A DNA stretch of 64,000 nt from Teretinema sp942493045 (lineage in GTDB: Bacteria > Spirochaetota > Spirochaetia > Treponematales > Treponemataceae): the NCBI GenBank assembly GCA_942493045.1, contig OW818665.1:248001-312000 (forward strand), written 5' to 3'. This document shows, piece by piece, positions 42,489 to 50,295 of the stretch. Under the pieces are notes generated by a model that saw only the letters and a list, made by a program, of their open reading frames with translations, did not search any database and had not been told where the DNA came from. Each line of letters starts with the position of its first letter. Within the stretch, counting starts at the first letter, position 1. The translations under genes and the position numbers were made by a program.

Positions 42489-42845
42489 ATGGCCGAATCA
42501 GCAATTCCTGCCGCGGTAGCGGTTTACGAACTACAGGAAACCCTGGTGCTGGGAAATCCCCAGGCTATCCGGGAGGCCGCGGTGGGAGAAAGCAGCGTCT
42601 GCCGTGTATTAATCGTGCGCATGCACAAGACCGTGTATCTGGATGAGGCGGCCCTGCGTGAGCTGGCGGCAATCCGGGATTGGTTGGCGCAACAGGACAT
42701 TCACCTCATTCTCAGCGAGATCCACACCTTGCCCTTTATGCTGGCTATGGAATTGGGTATTGCCGCTCAGTTTGGAGAAGAGAATATTACCGGCAGTTTT
42801 GAGGAAGCCGTAGAACGCGCCCGCAGCCTGGCGCTTAAATCTTAG
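42489..42845 (+). CDS. Stand-alone STAS-domain protein
   Basis: 118 residues. The sequence follows the cytoplasmic STAS domain of SulP anion transporters (VCRVLIVRMHKTVYLDEAAL, then WLAQQDIHLILSEIHTLP, LGIAAQFGEENITGSFEEAVERA). The position of the phosphorylatable Ser/Thr in anti-anti-sigma factors is taken by Glu (YLDEAAL). No SulP membrane part is in the window. It may be an orphan regulatory subunit. ATG 42489 follows GGGAGGG by 5 nt. Its 3' end overlaps the convergent queH end by 11 nt. Confidence 0.78.
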   Translation: MAESAIPAAVAVYELQETLVLGNPQAIREAAVGESSVCRVLIVRMHKTVYLDEAALRELAAIRDWLAQQDIHLILSEIHTLPFMLAMELGIAAQFGEENITGSFEEAVERARSLALKS

Positions 42846-43470
42846 CGGCCGCCCGGCGCCGTTCGCTTTCCTGTTTGGAAAAACTGCAGCCGCACCAGTC
42901 CTGCCGGTACAGATTATATTCACCGCTGAGTTCAACTGAGCGTTTGAAACCGTTTTTTTTCTTAAAATCGGAAGGCAGCCAGCGCGCTCCGTTTTTTTTG
43001 GCGGCGGCTTCACCCAGCTTGTTGATCAGGGCCGCGTCTTTCATCGGGCTGATGGTCAGCGTACTGGTAAAGAAGTCGCTTGCGAGCTCAGCGGCCTGGC
43101 GGGCCGCCGCTGCGAGTCGCAGGGCATAGCAAAAGGTACAGCGTTTTCCGCCTTCGCTTTCTTCGGAGAGGGGCTGGGCCCCGGCCAGGAAAGCTTCCCG
43201 CTCATACAGACCTTCTAGAAAATCTACCGGGTACACCGTGCGCATTTCGCGGATTAAACGCTGCTGTTCCGCGGCCCGTCTCAGGTATTCCTCTCGTTCA
43301 TCAATATTCGGGTTGTAATAAAATACGGTAATTCTAAAAAAACCCGACAAGGCCGTGATAACGGCTGAACTGCAGGGCGCGCAGCACGAATGTAAAAGCA
43401 GGGTTGGTGGAACCGTTGCGGAGGAAAGGTGGGTTTTAATAGTTTCTTCCATTAGTCGGTTATAGTCCAA
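42835..43470 (-). CDS. queH: Epoxyqueuosine reductase QueH
   Basis: 211 residues. Last step of queuosine synthesis in tRNA, the iron-sulfur enzyme that replaces QueG in many bacteria. Family cysteines: LLLHSCCAPCSSAVI, GKRCTFCYALRL and DWCGCSFSKQE, with YNPNIDEREEYLRR. Start uncertain: TTG 43470 has GAGG just upstream and overlaps the DHH gene by 11 nt; ATG 43452 is the alternative. Together with folE2 it suggests that this organism modifies its tRNA wobble position. Confidence 0.93.
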   Translation of the reverse strand: MDYNRLMEETIKTHLSSATVPPTLLLHSCCAPCSSAVITALSGFFRITVFYYNPNIDEREEYLRRAAEQQRLIREMRTVYPVDFLEGLYEREAFLAGAQPLSEESEGGKRCTFCYALRLAAAARQAAELASDFFTSTLTISPMKDAALINKLGEAAAKKNGARWLPSDFKKKNGFKRSVELSGEYNLYRQDWCGCSFSKQESERRRAAAKI

Positions 43471-44674
43471 ACCTCGCCCCGGTCAGTAATATATCTAGCT
43501 TATGCAGAATCAGATCCACCATGGCATGCAGGTCACCGACTGTCTCCGACGGAATTCGGAAGCCGATAGCCCCGGGATGTCCACCGCCGTCGCTGATGGC
43601 CATCTCCCGTAAAATGGTGCGCAGATCTACCCCTTCCATGTGCCGGGAGCAGCGGATACGGAACTGGATCAGGGAAGATACTTCCGGCGGATCATAATAC
43701 ACCGTCATTCCATAGGCCCCGGCCTGTTCGGAAAGCGAGTCCGTGATGGATTTGATCACGTTGACAAACAGGCTGTAGTCGGTTCGATTCAGGATATTTA
43801 TGGATTCTTCCTCGGACAGGATTAGAACTCCGGTCTTTTTATCGATATGGGTTTTCTGGATCAGGGTTTCATAGAGTTCGCGTTCTTCCAGCGAGAGCGA
43901 TTGGATGGAGGCGAAAATTTCGTTCATATTGGAAAAATTCAGGGTATTGCGGTGCGCTTTCTGCTCCAGGATACGGCCGAACTTTTCCGTGAAAATATGA
44001 TAAAAAACCGCGTCGCGGTGCGAATGGACGTTTATACCCAATTTTGAGTCGCCGATCATGCCGGTTAACAGCGCCAGTACGATGTTGCGGGAAAAGAGTT
44101 CGCTGATACCCGCGGCCTTGATCAGCGCGGGCTTATTGAGAATTTTGCAGCACAGGTGGCCGATCAGCTCGCAGGTGCTGGAAGCCCGGGAAACCAGGCA
44201 GAGCCCTTCGTCCCCGGAATAGGCGGCGTCGGCCGAAAAATGATGGTCGATTTCGATCTTTGGAATGGCCTGGTCGGTGAGCAGCGGCGCAAAAGCCGGG
44301 GTTGAGGCGACCATGTCCGGTTTGGGTGTGTCCAGGATGAATATGGCTCCGGGAGTTTTTTTAAGCACGTATTCGGAGCGGCGGACGGTGATATTATTGT
44401 ATTCGCAGATCTTCAGCAGATAGGAAAGCTGTTCCTGGACCTGGTCCCGAATGAAGATGGTGGTTTTTTTGCCGAATTTATTGATCAGCAGGGCCATGGA
44501 AACCAGGGAGGCGACACAGTCTTCATCCGGAAGTTCATGTCCGAGCAGCAGAAAATCATCACCTTCAGTGATGATACTGATAATTCGTTCGACGGTGCGG
44601 TTGCGTTCGGCGATGGTGAGAAACTGATGTTTATGTCTGAAGAGGGGATGAGCCTCTCCGCCGGCGGCAGTCAT
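43460..44674 (-). CDS. DHH-family phosphoesterase, second copy
   Basis: About 404 residues. DHH motifs: LLGHELPDEDCVAS, FILDTPKPD, EIDHHFSADA, and GGGHPGAIGFRIP as the DHHA1 end. A longer middle region than the 330-residue protein at 14.7 kb, with an insert before DHHA1 (residues about 210-310). Probably another short-RNA or cyclic nucleotide hydrolase, substrate unknown. ATG 44674 has AAGGAG 10 nt upstream; ATG 44683 is only 1 nt from it. Operon with queH. Confidence 0.87.
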   Translation of the reverse strand: MTAAGGEAHPLFRHKHQFLTIAERNRTVERIISIITEGDDFLLLGHELPDEDCVASLVSMALLINKFGKKTTIFIRDQVQEQLSYLLKICEYNNITVRRSEYVLKKTPGAIFILDTPKPDMVASTPAFAPLLTDQAIPKIEIDHHFSADAAYSGDEGLCLVSRASSTCELIGHLCCKILNKPALIKAAGISELFSRNIVLALLTGMIGDSKLGINVHSHRDAVFYHIFTEKFGRILEQKAHRNTLNFSNMNEIFASIQSLSLEERELYETLIQKTHIDKKTGVLILSEEESINILNRTDYSLFVNVIKSITDSLSEQAGAYGMTVYYDPPEVSSLIQFRIRCSRHMEGVDLRTILREMAISDGGGHPGAIGFRIPSETVGDLHAMVDLILHKLDILLTGARFGL

Positions 44675-44830
44675 GATTCCCATACTCCTTGGCAGGATTG
44701 TGAAAAAGCGGTACGGTTTTCAACCGTTTGCTAAACTATACTATACCAGATATTTTTAAAAAAACGAAAAAAAAAGTGTCAAATCTTGTTTTCTACATTA
44801 ATACACTGAAATTTCGGGAAAAGTCGACGC

Positions 44831-44859
44831 TTGACACCAGCAAACTCAGCCCCTATGCT
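44831..44859 (+). promoter_or_regulatory. dapB promoter
   Basis: Perfect -35 TTGACA, 17-nt spacer, -10 TATGCT. Predicted start about 44866; a leader of about 23 nt contains GGGAGG. Confidence 0.6.
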
Positions 44860-44888
44860 TAGTACACTTTACAAGGGAGGTGTTTTTA

Positions 44889-45665
44889 TTGAAAGTAGGT
44901 CTTTTTGGATTTGGTAGAACCGGGCGGCTGGTAGCCGAGGAGATCATCAAGGATCAAGGGTGTCATCTGGAGTGGGTGGAACGTAAGTCAATAGAAAATA
45001 ATCACGAGTATGCCAGCGATTTTCTGGGTCATCCGCATGACAAGCAGGGTTATGTGTACAGCATGGAAGAAGCCAAGGACGCTGACTTTTTCAAAAACCA
45101 TCCGGTAGACGTGATTATTGATTTTTCTTCTCCCCAGGGCTTGTATGAATATGCCCACGCCGCTGATGAACACATTCATATTGTTTCGGCGATTTCCCGC
45201 TACGGCGATGAGCAGCTGCGGTTTTTAAGGGAGCTTGCCAAAAAAACAGCGGTTTTGTATTCCCCGAATATCACGCTCGGAATCAACTTCCTCCTGGTAG
45301 CCTCTCAAATCCTGCAACAGATAGTACCCAATGCCGATGTTGAAGTGATTGAAGAGCATTTCAGAACCAAAAAAGAGGTTTCCGGTTCGGCCCTTAAGAT
45401 TGCCGAGAAATTGCACTTGGACCCGGTTAAACACATTAATTCCATTCGCGTCGGCGGGATAGTCGGCAAGCACGAGGTGGTTTTCGGCCTTCCGAACCAG
45501 ACTATTCGCATTACTCATGACGTAATTTCTCGCGCCGCTTTCGGCGCTGGCGCCCTGTTCGCGGCGCGTTCCCTGGAAGGAAAGGACATCGGTTTTTATA
45601 CCATGGAAGAAATCATGCGCGACACCTTTATCCGCAAGATAGCCGTCAGTGATATTCTGATTTAA
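44889..45665 (+). CDS. dapB: 4-hydroxy-tetrahydrodipicolinate reductase
   Basis: 258 residues. NAD(P)H-dependent step of lysine and diaminopimelate synthesis. N-terminal nucleotide site KVGLFGFGRTGRLV, then DVIIDFSSPQG, SPNITLGINFLL and the substrate loop EEHFRTKKEVSGSALKIAE. In E. coli the loop is E-A-H-H-R-H-K-V-D-A-P-S-G-T-A: here one His, the Lys and S-G-S/T-A are kept but His-His is His-Phe and Asp-Ala-Pro is changed. TTG start at 44889, 8 nt after GGGAGG; the upstream GTG lies in the ribosome-binding site. Single gene. Confidence 0.88.
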   Translation: MKVGLFGFGRTGRLVAEEIIKDQGCHLEWVERKSIENNHEYASDFLGHPHDKQGYVYSMEEAKDADFFKNHPVDVIIDFSSPQGLYEYAHAADEHIHIVSAISRYGDEQLRFLRELAKKTAVLYSPNITLGINFLLVASQILQQIVPNADVEVIEEHFRTKKEVSGSALKIAEKLHLDPVKHINSIRVGGIVGKHEVVFGLPNQTIRITHDVISRAAFGAGALFAARSLEGKDIGFYTMEEIMRDTFIRKIAVSDILI

Positions 45666-45686
45666 GGACTACCTGTTTTTTTTTAT

Positions 45687-45716
45687 TTGACAATTCCCCG
45701 GATTGGAGTTTATCAT
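45687..45716 (+). promoter_or_regulatory. Probable tetR promoter
   Basis: Perfect -35 TTGACA, 18-nt spacer, -10 TATCAT (45711-45716). The predicted start, about 45723, falls inside the following palindrome. Confidence 0.6.
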
Positions 45717-45720
45717 GGCT

Positions 45721-45746
45721 AAAACCGACTGATGAGTCGGTTTTTT
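45721..45746 (+). terminator. dapB terminator and possible TetR operator
   Basis: Perfect 10-bp inverted repeat (AAAACCGACT-GATG-AGTCGGTTTT) then two more T. It qualifies as the dapB intrinsic terminator. It also covers the predicted start point of the tetR promoter, the usual place for an autoregulatory TetR operator. Confidence 0.75.
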
Positions 45747-45769
45747 CATAGCCTGTCCGGGAAGTGAAC

Positions 45770-46471
45770 ATGAAAGAAACCTTTTTCAACTTGAACCTTG
45801 ATAAACAACAGCGCATCATCAAAGCCGCCTTGGAAGAATTCTCGGTTTCCGGCTACGAAAAAACCAGTCTGGATAATATTATCCGGCGCGCCGGAATTTC
45901 GAAGGGCGGTTTGTATGAGTACATCGAATCCCGGGATGATCTTTTCCTGTACCTGGTGGAATACTGTTATGAGCGGCTGTATCAGTCTATTTATACGGCC
46001 CTGGGCGGAATGGGCGCGGTCCTGCCGGCCGATCCACTCTCCCGTACCAGACTGGTATCGGCGGTAGCCGTGGAATTTTATATCAACCATCCGGATATCA
46101 TTTCTTTTATCGTCCGGGCATCCGTCGTCGGCCAGTCCGACATCCGCGCCCGCATTCAACAGGTGCTGGATCATCATTTTCAGGGACTATACGCCGGCGC
46201 GGACTTCGGCTGCGCGGTCTATGAGCGCGAGCAGGTCATATCGCTGCTGAAGTGGCTGCTGATTAAAACCCGCAATGATTTCCTGGAAAATATGAAGAGT
46301 TTGGCCCGCACCGCCCTATGCCGGGAAGCGTATCTGAAGGAATGGCAGTTTTTTCTGGATGTGTTGGGAAGCGGTATTTACAAACAAGCGGGGCAAACCT
46401 TTGCGTTTAGCCCGCCGGTTCAGGTTCAATACGCCCCGGCCGGAGCGCAAGCCGGCGGAGCGAAGGAGTAA
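45770..46471 (+). CDS. TetR/AcrR-family transcriptional regulator
   Basis: 233 residues. N-terminal HTH: IIKAALEEFSVSGYEKTSLDNI, then RRAGISKGGLYEYIESRDDL. The C-terminal ligand-binding region is diverged, with an Ala/Gly/Pro-rich tail. The gene leads an operon with a symporter, so its ligand may be the transported solute. The stop is 2 nt before the small membrane protein gene. ATG 45770 is preferred over the in-frame GTG at 45764; only a weak GGGAAG lies upstream. Confidence 0.9.
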   Translation: MKETFFNLNLDKQQRIIKAALEEFSVSGYEKTSLDNIIRRAGISKGGLYEYIESRDDLFLYLVEYCYERLYQSIYTALGGMGAVLPADPLSRTRLVSAVAVEFYINHPDIISFIVRASVVGQSDIRARIQQVLDHHFQGLYAGADFGCAVYEREQVISLLKWLLIKTRNDFLENMKSLARTALCREAYLKEWQFFLDVLGSGIYKQAGQTFAFSPPVQVQYAPAGAQAGGAKE

Positions 46472-46473
46472 TA

Positions 46474-46659
46474 ATGTCACTATTTGGGGATGTCTGGGTA
46501 CTGCTGGCCTATGTCCTGACTATCGGCTCGGCTGTGCTGTGCGTGGTGTACGGGCTTCTTAACTGGAATAAACCGGTGGAGGACCTGGAAAACGAAATGC
46601 GTGAAGAACTTGAATGGGAGTCCAGGGATCCCGAACTGACTGAGGGGGACGGCAAATGA
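46474..46659 (+). CDS. Symporter small accessory protein
   Basis: 61 residues. One transmembrane helix (VWVLLAYVLTIGSAVLCVVYG) with LLNWNKPVED just after it and an acidic tail. Small proteins of this pattern occur directly upstream of sodium/solute symporters and are thought to be accessory subunits. AAGGAG precedes the ATG by a few nt and the gene overlaps the symporter by ATGA. Confidence 0.82.
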   Translation: MSLFGDVWVLLAYVLTIGSAVLCVVYGLLNWNKPVEDLENEMREELEWESRDPELTEGDGK

Positions 46660-48272
46660 ACCTGATAATACTGAGCGTCATCGTTATCACCTATCTGATT
46701 ATCACCGGTATTCTGGGCTATATGGGTTTTCGGTCAACGAAAACCCAGACAGACTACCTGTTGGCCGGCCGCAAAATTCATCCGATGGTCATGGCCCTTT
46801 CCTACGGCGCTACCTTTATCTCCACTTCCGCCATCATCGGTTTCGGCGGGGCGGCGGCTGTCTTCGGTATGGGCATAATCTGGCTGACCTTTTTGAATAT
46901 CATGGTCGGTATTTTTATCGCCTTTGCCTTTTTCGGAAAGCGCACCCGCAAGATGGGGCATAACCTGGATGCCCATACTTTCCCCGAACTGCTGGGCAAG
47001 CGATACGACTCGCGAATGCTGCAGACCGCCGGCGGTATTTTGATCTTCCTGGCCATGCCGCTGTATGCCGGTTCGGTAATTATCGGCGGGGTGCAGTTCA
47101 TCTCCCAAACCCTGCGCATCAACTATGAAATCGCTCTGTTCTTTTTTGTGGCGGTAGTCGCGATTTATGTAGTCATGGGCGGAATGCGCGGTGTCATGTA
47201 CACCGATGCCTTCCAGGGTACCTTGATGTTTGTCGGCATGGTATTTCTGCTGTGTTATACCTATTATCTGCTGGGTGGCCCGCTCCAGGCGCACCGCGAT
47301 CTGACGGCCATGGCGCCGGAAGCGGTCAAGGTGTTCGGGGCCCAGGGGCATCTGGGCTGGACGGCTATGCCCGCTACCGGATCGCCCTATTGGTGGCAGC
47401 TGGTTTCGACAATCGTGCTTGGTGTCGGTATCGGCGTTTTAGCCCAGCCCCAGCTGACCGTACGCTTTATGACCGTCAAGAGCGGCCACGAGCTCAACCG
47501 GGCTATTGTAGTCGGCGGTATCTTTATCTGCGCCATGACCGGCGTGGCCTTTACCGTAGGCGCCCTCTCCAATGTCTACTTTATGAAAACAGTCGGTAAG
47601 ATCGCCCTGATCGCCGGTGAAAAGAAGACGGACAATATCATTCCGCTGTTCATCGACAAGGCTATGCCGCCCTGGTTTATCGCCTTTTTCTTTGTAACGC
47701 TGATGGCCGCGGCCATGTCGACCTTGAGTTCGCAGTTCCATGCCATGGGCACTTCCTTCGGACGCGATTTTCTGGAAAAGGGTCTGCGCTTCAAGGGCAA
47801 GAACTCGGTAGCGGTTTCCCGCATGGCCATGGGTCTGGGTATTATCCTGTCCACCCTGATCGCCTATGCCCTGCCGAAGTTTTATGCCGGCGGTACGGCC
47901 ATTATCGCCACCGGTACGGCTATTTTCTTCGGTCTTTGCGCCGCGGCCTTCCTGCCGGCCTATTTCGGAGCCCTGTATTTCCGCCGGGTGACCCGGCAGG
48001 CCGCCCTGGCCAGTTTTTTCAGCGGTCTGACCATCAGCTTGTTTTGGCTGTTCTTTGTGCATGCCAAGGAAGCGGTTCCGCTGGGTCTGTGCAAGGCTCT
48101 CTTTGGTCAGGTAACCCTGTTCCCGGCCATGGCGAATGTTGATCCGATCATTATTTCTCTGCCGTTTTCGGCTCTGGTTTATTTGATGGTTAATTTCTGG
48201 AGCGCCGCTCCCAAAAGCGCGGTGGTGGAAAGAGCGTTTTCCGGAATAAAAAGTCTTGACAAGACTGTATAA
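46656..48272 (+). CDS. Sodium:solute symporter family transporter
   Basis: 538 residues, about 13 membrane helices, SSS family. Seen: GYMGFRSTKTQTDYLLAGRK, LSYGATFISTSAIIGFGGAAA, PQLTVRFMTVK and AAMSTLSSQFHAMGTSFGRD, which contains the Na2-site Ser/Thr residues. Substrates of close relatives include acetate, proline and pantothenate; which applies here cannot be told. ATGA overlap with the accessory gene, and tetR upstream. Confidence 0.92.
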   Translation: MNLIILSVIVITYLIITGILGYMGFRSTKTQTDYLLAGRKIHPMVMALSYGATFISTSAIIGFGGAAAVFGMGIIWLTFLNIMVGIFIAFAFFGKRTRKMGHNLDAHTFPELLGKRYDSRMLQTAGGILIFLAMPLYAGSVIIGGVQFISQTLRINYEIALFFFVAVVAIYVVMGGMRGVMYTDAFQGTLMFVGMVFLLCYTYYLLGGPLQAHRDLTAMAPEAVKVFGAQGHLGWTAMPATGSPYWWQLVSTIVLGVGIGVLAQPQLTVRFMTVKSGHELNRAIVVGGIFICAMTGVAFTVGALSNVYFMKTVGKIALIAGEKKTDNIIPLFIDKAMPPWFIAFFFVTLMAAAMSTLSSQFHAMGTSFGRDFLEKGLRFKGKNSVAVSRMAMGLGIILSTLIAYALPKFYAGGTAIIATGTAIFFGLCAAAFLPAYFGALYFRRVTRQAALASFFSGLTISLFWLFFVHAKEAVPLGLCKALFGQVTLFPAMANVDPIIISLPFSALVYLMVNFWSAAPKSAVVERAFSGIKSLDKTV

Positions 48273-48285
48273 ATATACATATTAT
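48256..48285 (+). promoter_or_regulatory. ilvB operon promoter
   Basis: Perfect -35 TTGACA (48256-48261), 18-nt spacer, -10 TATTAT (48280-48285). Seven nt downstream is 48292, the A of the leader-peptide ATG, so the leader peptide would be read from a leaderless mRNA. Confidence 0.72.
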
Positions 48286-48291
48286 GTGTAT

Positions 48292-48390
48292 ATGAATACA
48301 GCGCTCGCAATGCTGACAGTAGTACTTCTCGTCGTCGTCGTAGTCCTGAGGGACTTAACCGGAGAGAAGCGGCTGTTGGAGCGGGTATAA
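48292..48390 (+). CDS. ilvB leader peptide
   Basis: 32-residue open frame with 8 Leu and 8 Val, including V-V-L-L-V-V-V-V-V-L at codons 10-19. This composition, followed by alternative RNA hairpins and an amino-acid synthesis gene, is the hallmark of ribosome-mediated attenuation, as in the E. coli ilvB and ilvGMEDA leaders. Stalling on Val/Leu codons would favour the antiterminator. No Shine-Dalgarno sequence precedes it; the promoter predicts transcription starting at the ATG. Confidence 0.85.
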   Translation: MNTALAMLTVVLLVVVVVLRDLTGEKRLLERV

Positions 48391-48407
48391 AAAGACCTGA
48401 CACAGTG

Positions 48408-48441
48408 AGGCCCTCCGGTAGTACCGGGGGGCCTTTTTTTT
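48408..48441 (+). terminator. ilvB attenuator
   Basis: 12-bp stem (AGGCCCTCCGGT / ACCGGGGGGCCT with one wobble) and eight T. A competing antiterminator is available: ACCGGAG at 48358-48364, inside the leader-peptide frame, pairs perfectly with CTCCGGT at 48413-48419 of the terminator's left arm. ilvB begins 16 nt after the T-run. Confidence 0.88.
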
Positions 48442-48456
48442 CAAACGGAGGATACC

Positions 48457-50142
48457 TTGATAGAAGCAACTGGCGCGGAAATTATCGTGAAATTACTGGA
48501 GCGGCAGGGAATCAAGCAGCTTGCAGGAATTCCCGGGGGGTCAACCATTCCCCTGTACGATGCCCTGACTCGCAGCAAGATAAAGCACATTCTGGTGCGG
48601 CATGAGCAGGGTGGCGGGTTTTTAGCCCAGGGTATGGCCCGTACTACCGGCTTACCGGCCGTCTGTCTGGCGACCAGCGGTCCGGGAGCCATGAATTTGC
48701 TGACCGCCGTGGCCGACGCCCGCGCCGACTCCATTCCGATGGTGGCGATTACCGGTCAGGTAAACCGCTATCTGATCGGAACCGATGCCTTCCAGGAGGT
48801 TGATACCTTCGGGCTGTCTTTTCCGATCGCCAAACACAGCGTTATGGTCCAGTCCGCCGCGGAATTGCTGACGGTTATACCGATGGCTTTCTCTCTGGCG
48901 GCCTCCGGCCGGCCCGGTCCGGTGTTAATTGATGTGCCCCGCGATGTACAGCTGGAAAAAGTATCCTTCGCGGTATGGCCGGAGCCGGGTCGGGCCGAGG
49001 TCCGTCCGGGGAACTTTGAGACAACCGGTCCGGAATTCGGCAATCGGATTATCGAAACCGCCCGCTTGTTGAGCGCTGCCTCCCAGCCGGTATTTTACGC
49101 CGGCGGCGGCTGCAACTCCGAAGAGGTGTCGGCTTTGGTAAAAAAACTCTGCGCCGCTCAGGAAATGCCGGTGGTAACCAGTTTAATGGGCCTCGGCGTA
49201 TTGCCCAAAGAACATCCGGCCCTGATGGGTATGGTGGGGATGCATGGCAGCGTAGCCGCCAACCGGGCTATGCATGACGCCGACTTCGTTCTGGCCTGCG
49301 GCGTACGTTTTGACGACCGGGCCACCGGCGTGGTGAAGCGCTTCTGTCCGAATGCCCGCATTGTGCATATCGACGTGGACGCGGCTGAGATCAATAAAAT
49401 TCTGCCTTCGGTAATTCAGATAGTAGCTGATGCCCGCCGGGCTCTGACTGCCCTGACCGACCGTCTCGGCGCGGAAAAGACGCAGCGCGGACAATGGCTG
49501 GCCGCTCTGGCCGCTCTGCGCGAAGACCCGGCCCGCTCCGGAAGCGCCGGCCGTTTTATCGCCTCGGTACCGGCTCTGGCCGCCGAGCAGGGCTGGGCCG
49601 CGGAGGACTTGATCGTGACAACGGATGTCGGCCAGCACCAGATGTGGGCGGCCCAATATTATCCGGTTTTGAAGAGCCGCCAGTTTTTAACCTCCGGCTC
49701 GCTCGGCACGATGGGTTTCGGCCTGCCGGTGGCTATCGGCGCGGCCCTGGCCAATCCGGACAAACGGGTTATTTGTTTTTCCGGTGACGGTTCCATCATG
49801 ATGAATATTCAGGAACTGGCCACCCTGGCCGAGCACCAGCTGAACGTGACCGTGCTGGTCCTGGATAACGGCGCTTTGGGAATGGTCCGCCAACAGCAGG
49901 AATTTCTGTTTGCCAAGAATTATTCGGCCTCGATCTTTGAGCGTTCCCCCGACCTGGTACAGATCGCCGCCGGCTTTGGAATTTCGGCGGTGGACGCGGC
50001 TTCGCCCGGCTGGGAGAAAATCGCCTTTCAGGGCACGGGTCCGCGTTTTGTGCGTGTTCCGATCGACCAGGGCGAAAATGTGTATCCGTTTGTACCGGCC
50101 GGCAAGGCTAATGTCGAAGCCCTGGAGCAACCGGAGTTCTAG
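48457..50142 (+). CDS. ilvB: Acetolactate synthase, large (catalytic) subunit
   Basis: 561 residues. Thiamine-diphosphate enzyme of Val, Leu and Ile synthesis. Seen: IPGGSTIPLYDAL, the catalytic Glu in RHEQGGGFLAQG, TSGPGAMNLLTAVADA, RFDDRATGVV (FAD region) and the ThDP motif GDGSIMMNIQELATLAEH. The TTG start is supported by GGAGG 5 nt upstream. The usual regulatory subunit (ilvN/ilvH) and the other ilv genes are not in the next genes. Controlled by the attenuator before it. Confidence 0.94.
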   Translation: MIEATGAEIIVKLLERQGIKQLAGIPGGSTIPLYDALTRSKIKHILVRHEQGGGFLAQGMARTTGLPAVCLATSGPGAMNLLTAVADARADSIPMVAITGQVNRYLIGTDAFQEVDTFGLSFPIAKHSVMVQSAAELLTVIPMAFSLAASGRPGPVLIDVPRDVQLEKVSFAVWPEPGRAEVRPGNFETTGPEFGNRIIETARLLSAASQPVFYAGGGCNSEEVSALVKKLCAAQEMPVVTSLMGLGVLPKEHPALMGMVGMHGSVAANRAMHDADFVLACGVRFDDRATGVVKRFCPNARIVHIDVDAAEINKILPSVIQIVADARRALTALTDRLGAEKTQRGQWLAALAALREDPARSGSAGRFIASVPALAAEQGWAAEDLIVTTDVGQHQMWAAQYYPVLKSRQFLTSGSLGTMGFGLPVAIGAALANPDKRVICFSGDGSIMMNIQELATLAEHQLNVTVLVLDNGALGMVRQQQEFLFAKNYSASIFERSPDLVQIAAGFGISAVDAASPGWEKIAFQGTGPRFVRVPIDQGENVYPFVPAGKANVEALEQPEF

Positions 50143-50172
50143 CGATGAGCCGGGTCTCCGGTTTCGCGCGGT

Positions 50173-50206
50173 AAAAGGGCTGTTCAAATTTTTGGAAAGC
50201 TCTTTT
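50173..50206 (+). terminator. Possible weak terminator after ilvB
   Basis: 10-bp stem (TAAAAGGGCT / AGCTCTTTTA, one wobble) with a 16-nt loop. The T-run follows only 14 nt later, so it is a weak candidate. Confidence 0.35.
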
Positions 50207-50295
50207 AGCGCATAATGGGTTGTTTTTTTATTGTGATATGGTGTACTAATAATGTAGGTCACTTATAAAGCTGATTTACAGCTCGGAGTATCAGA

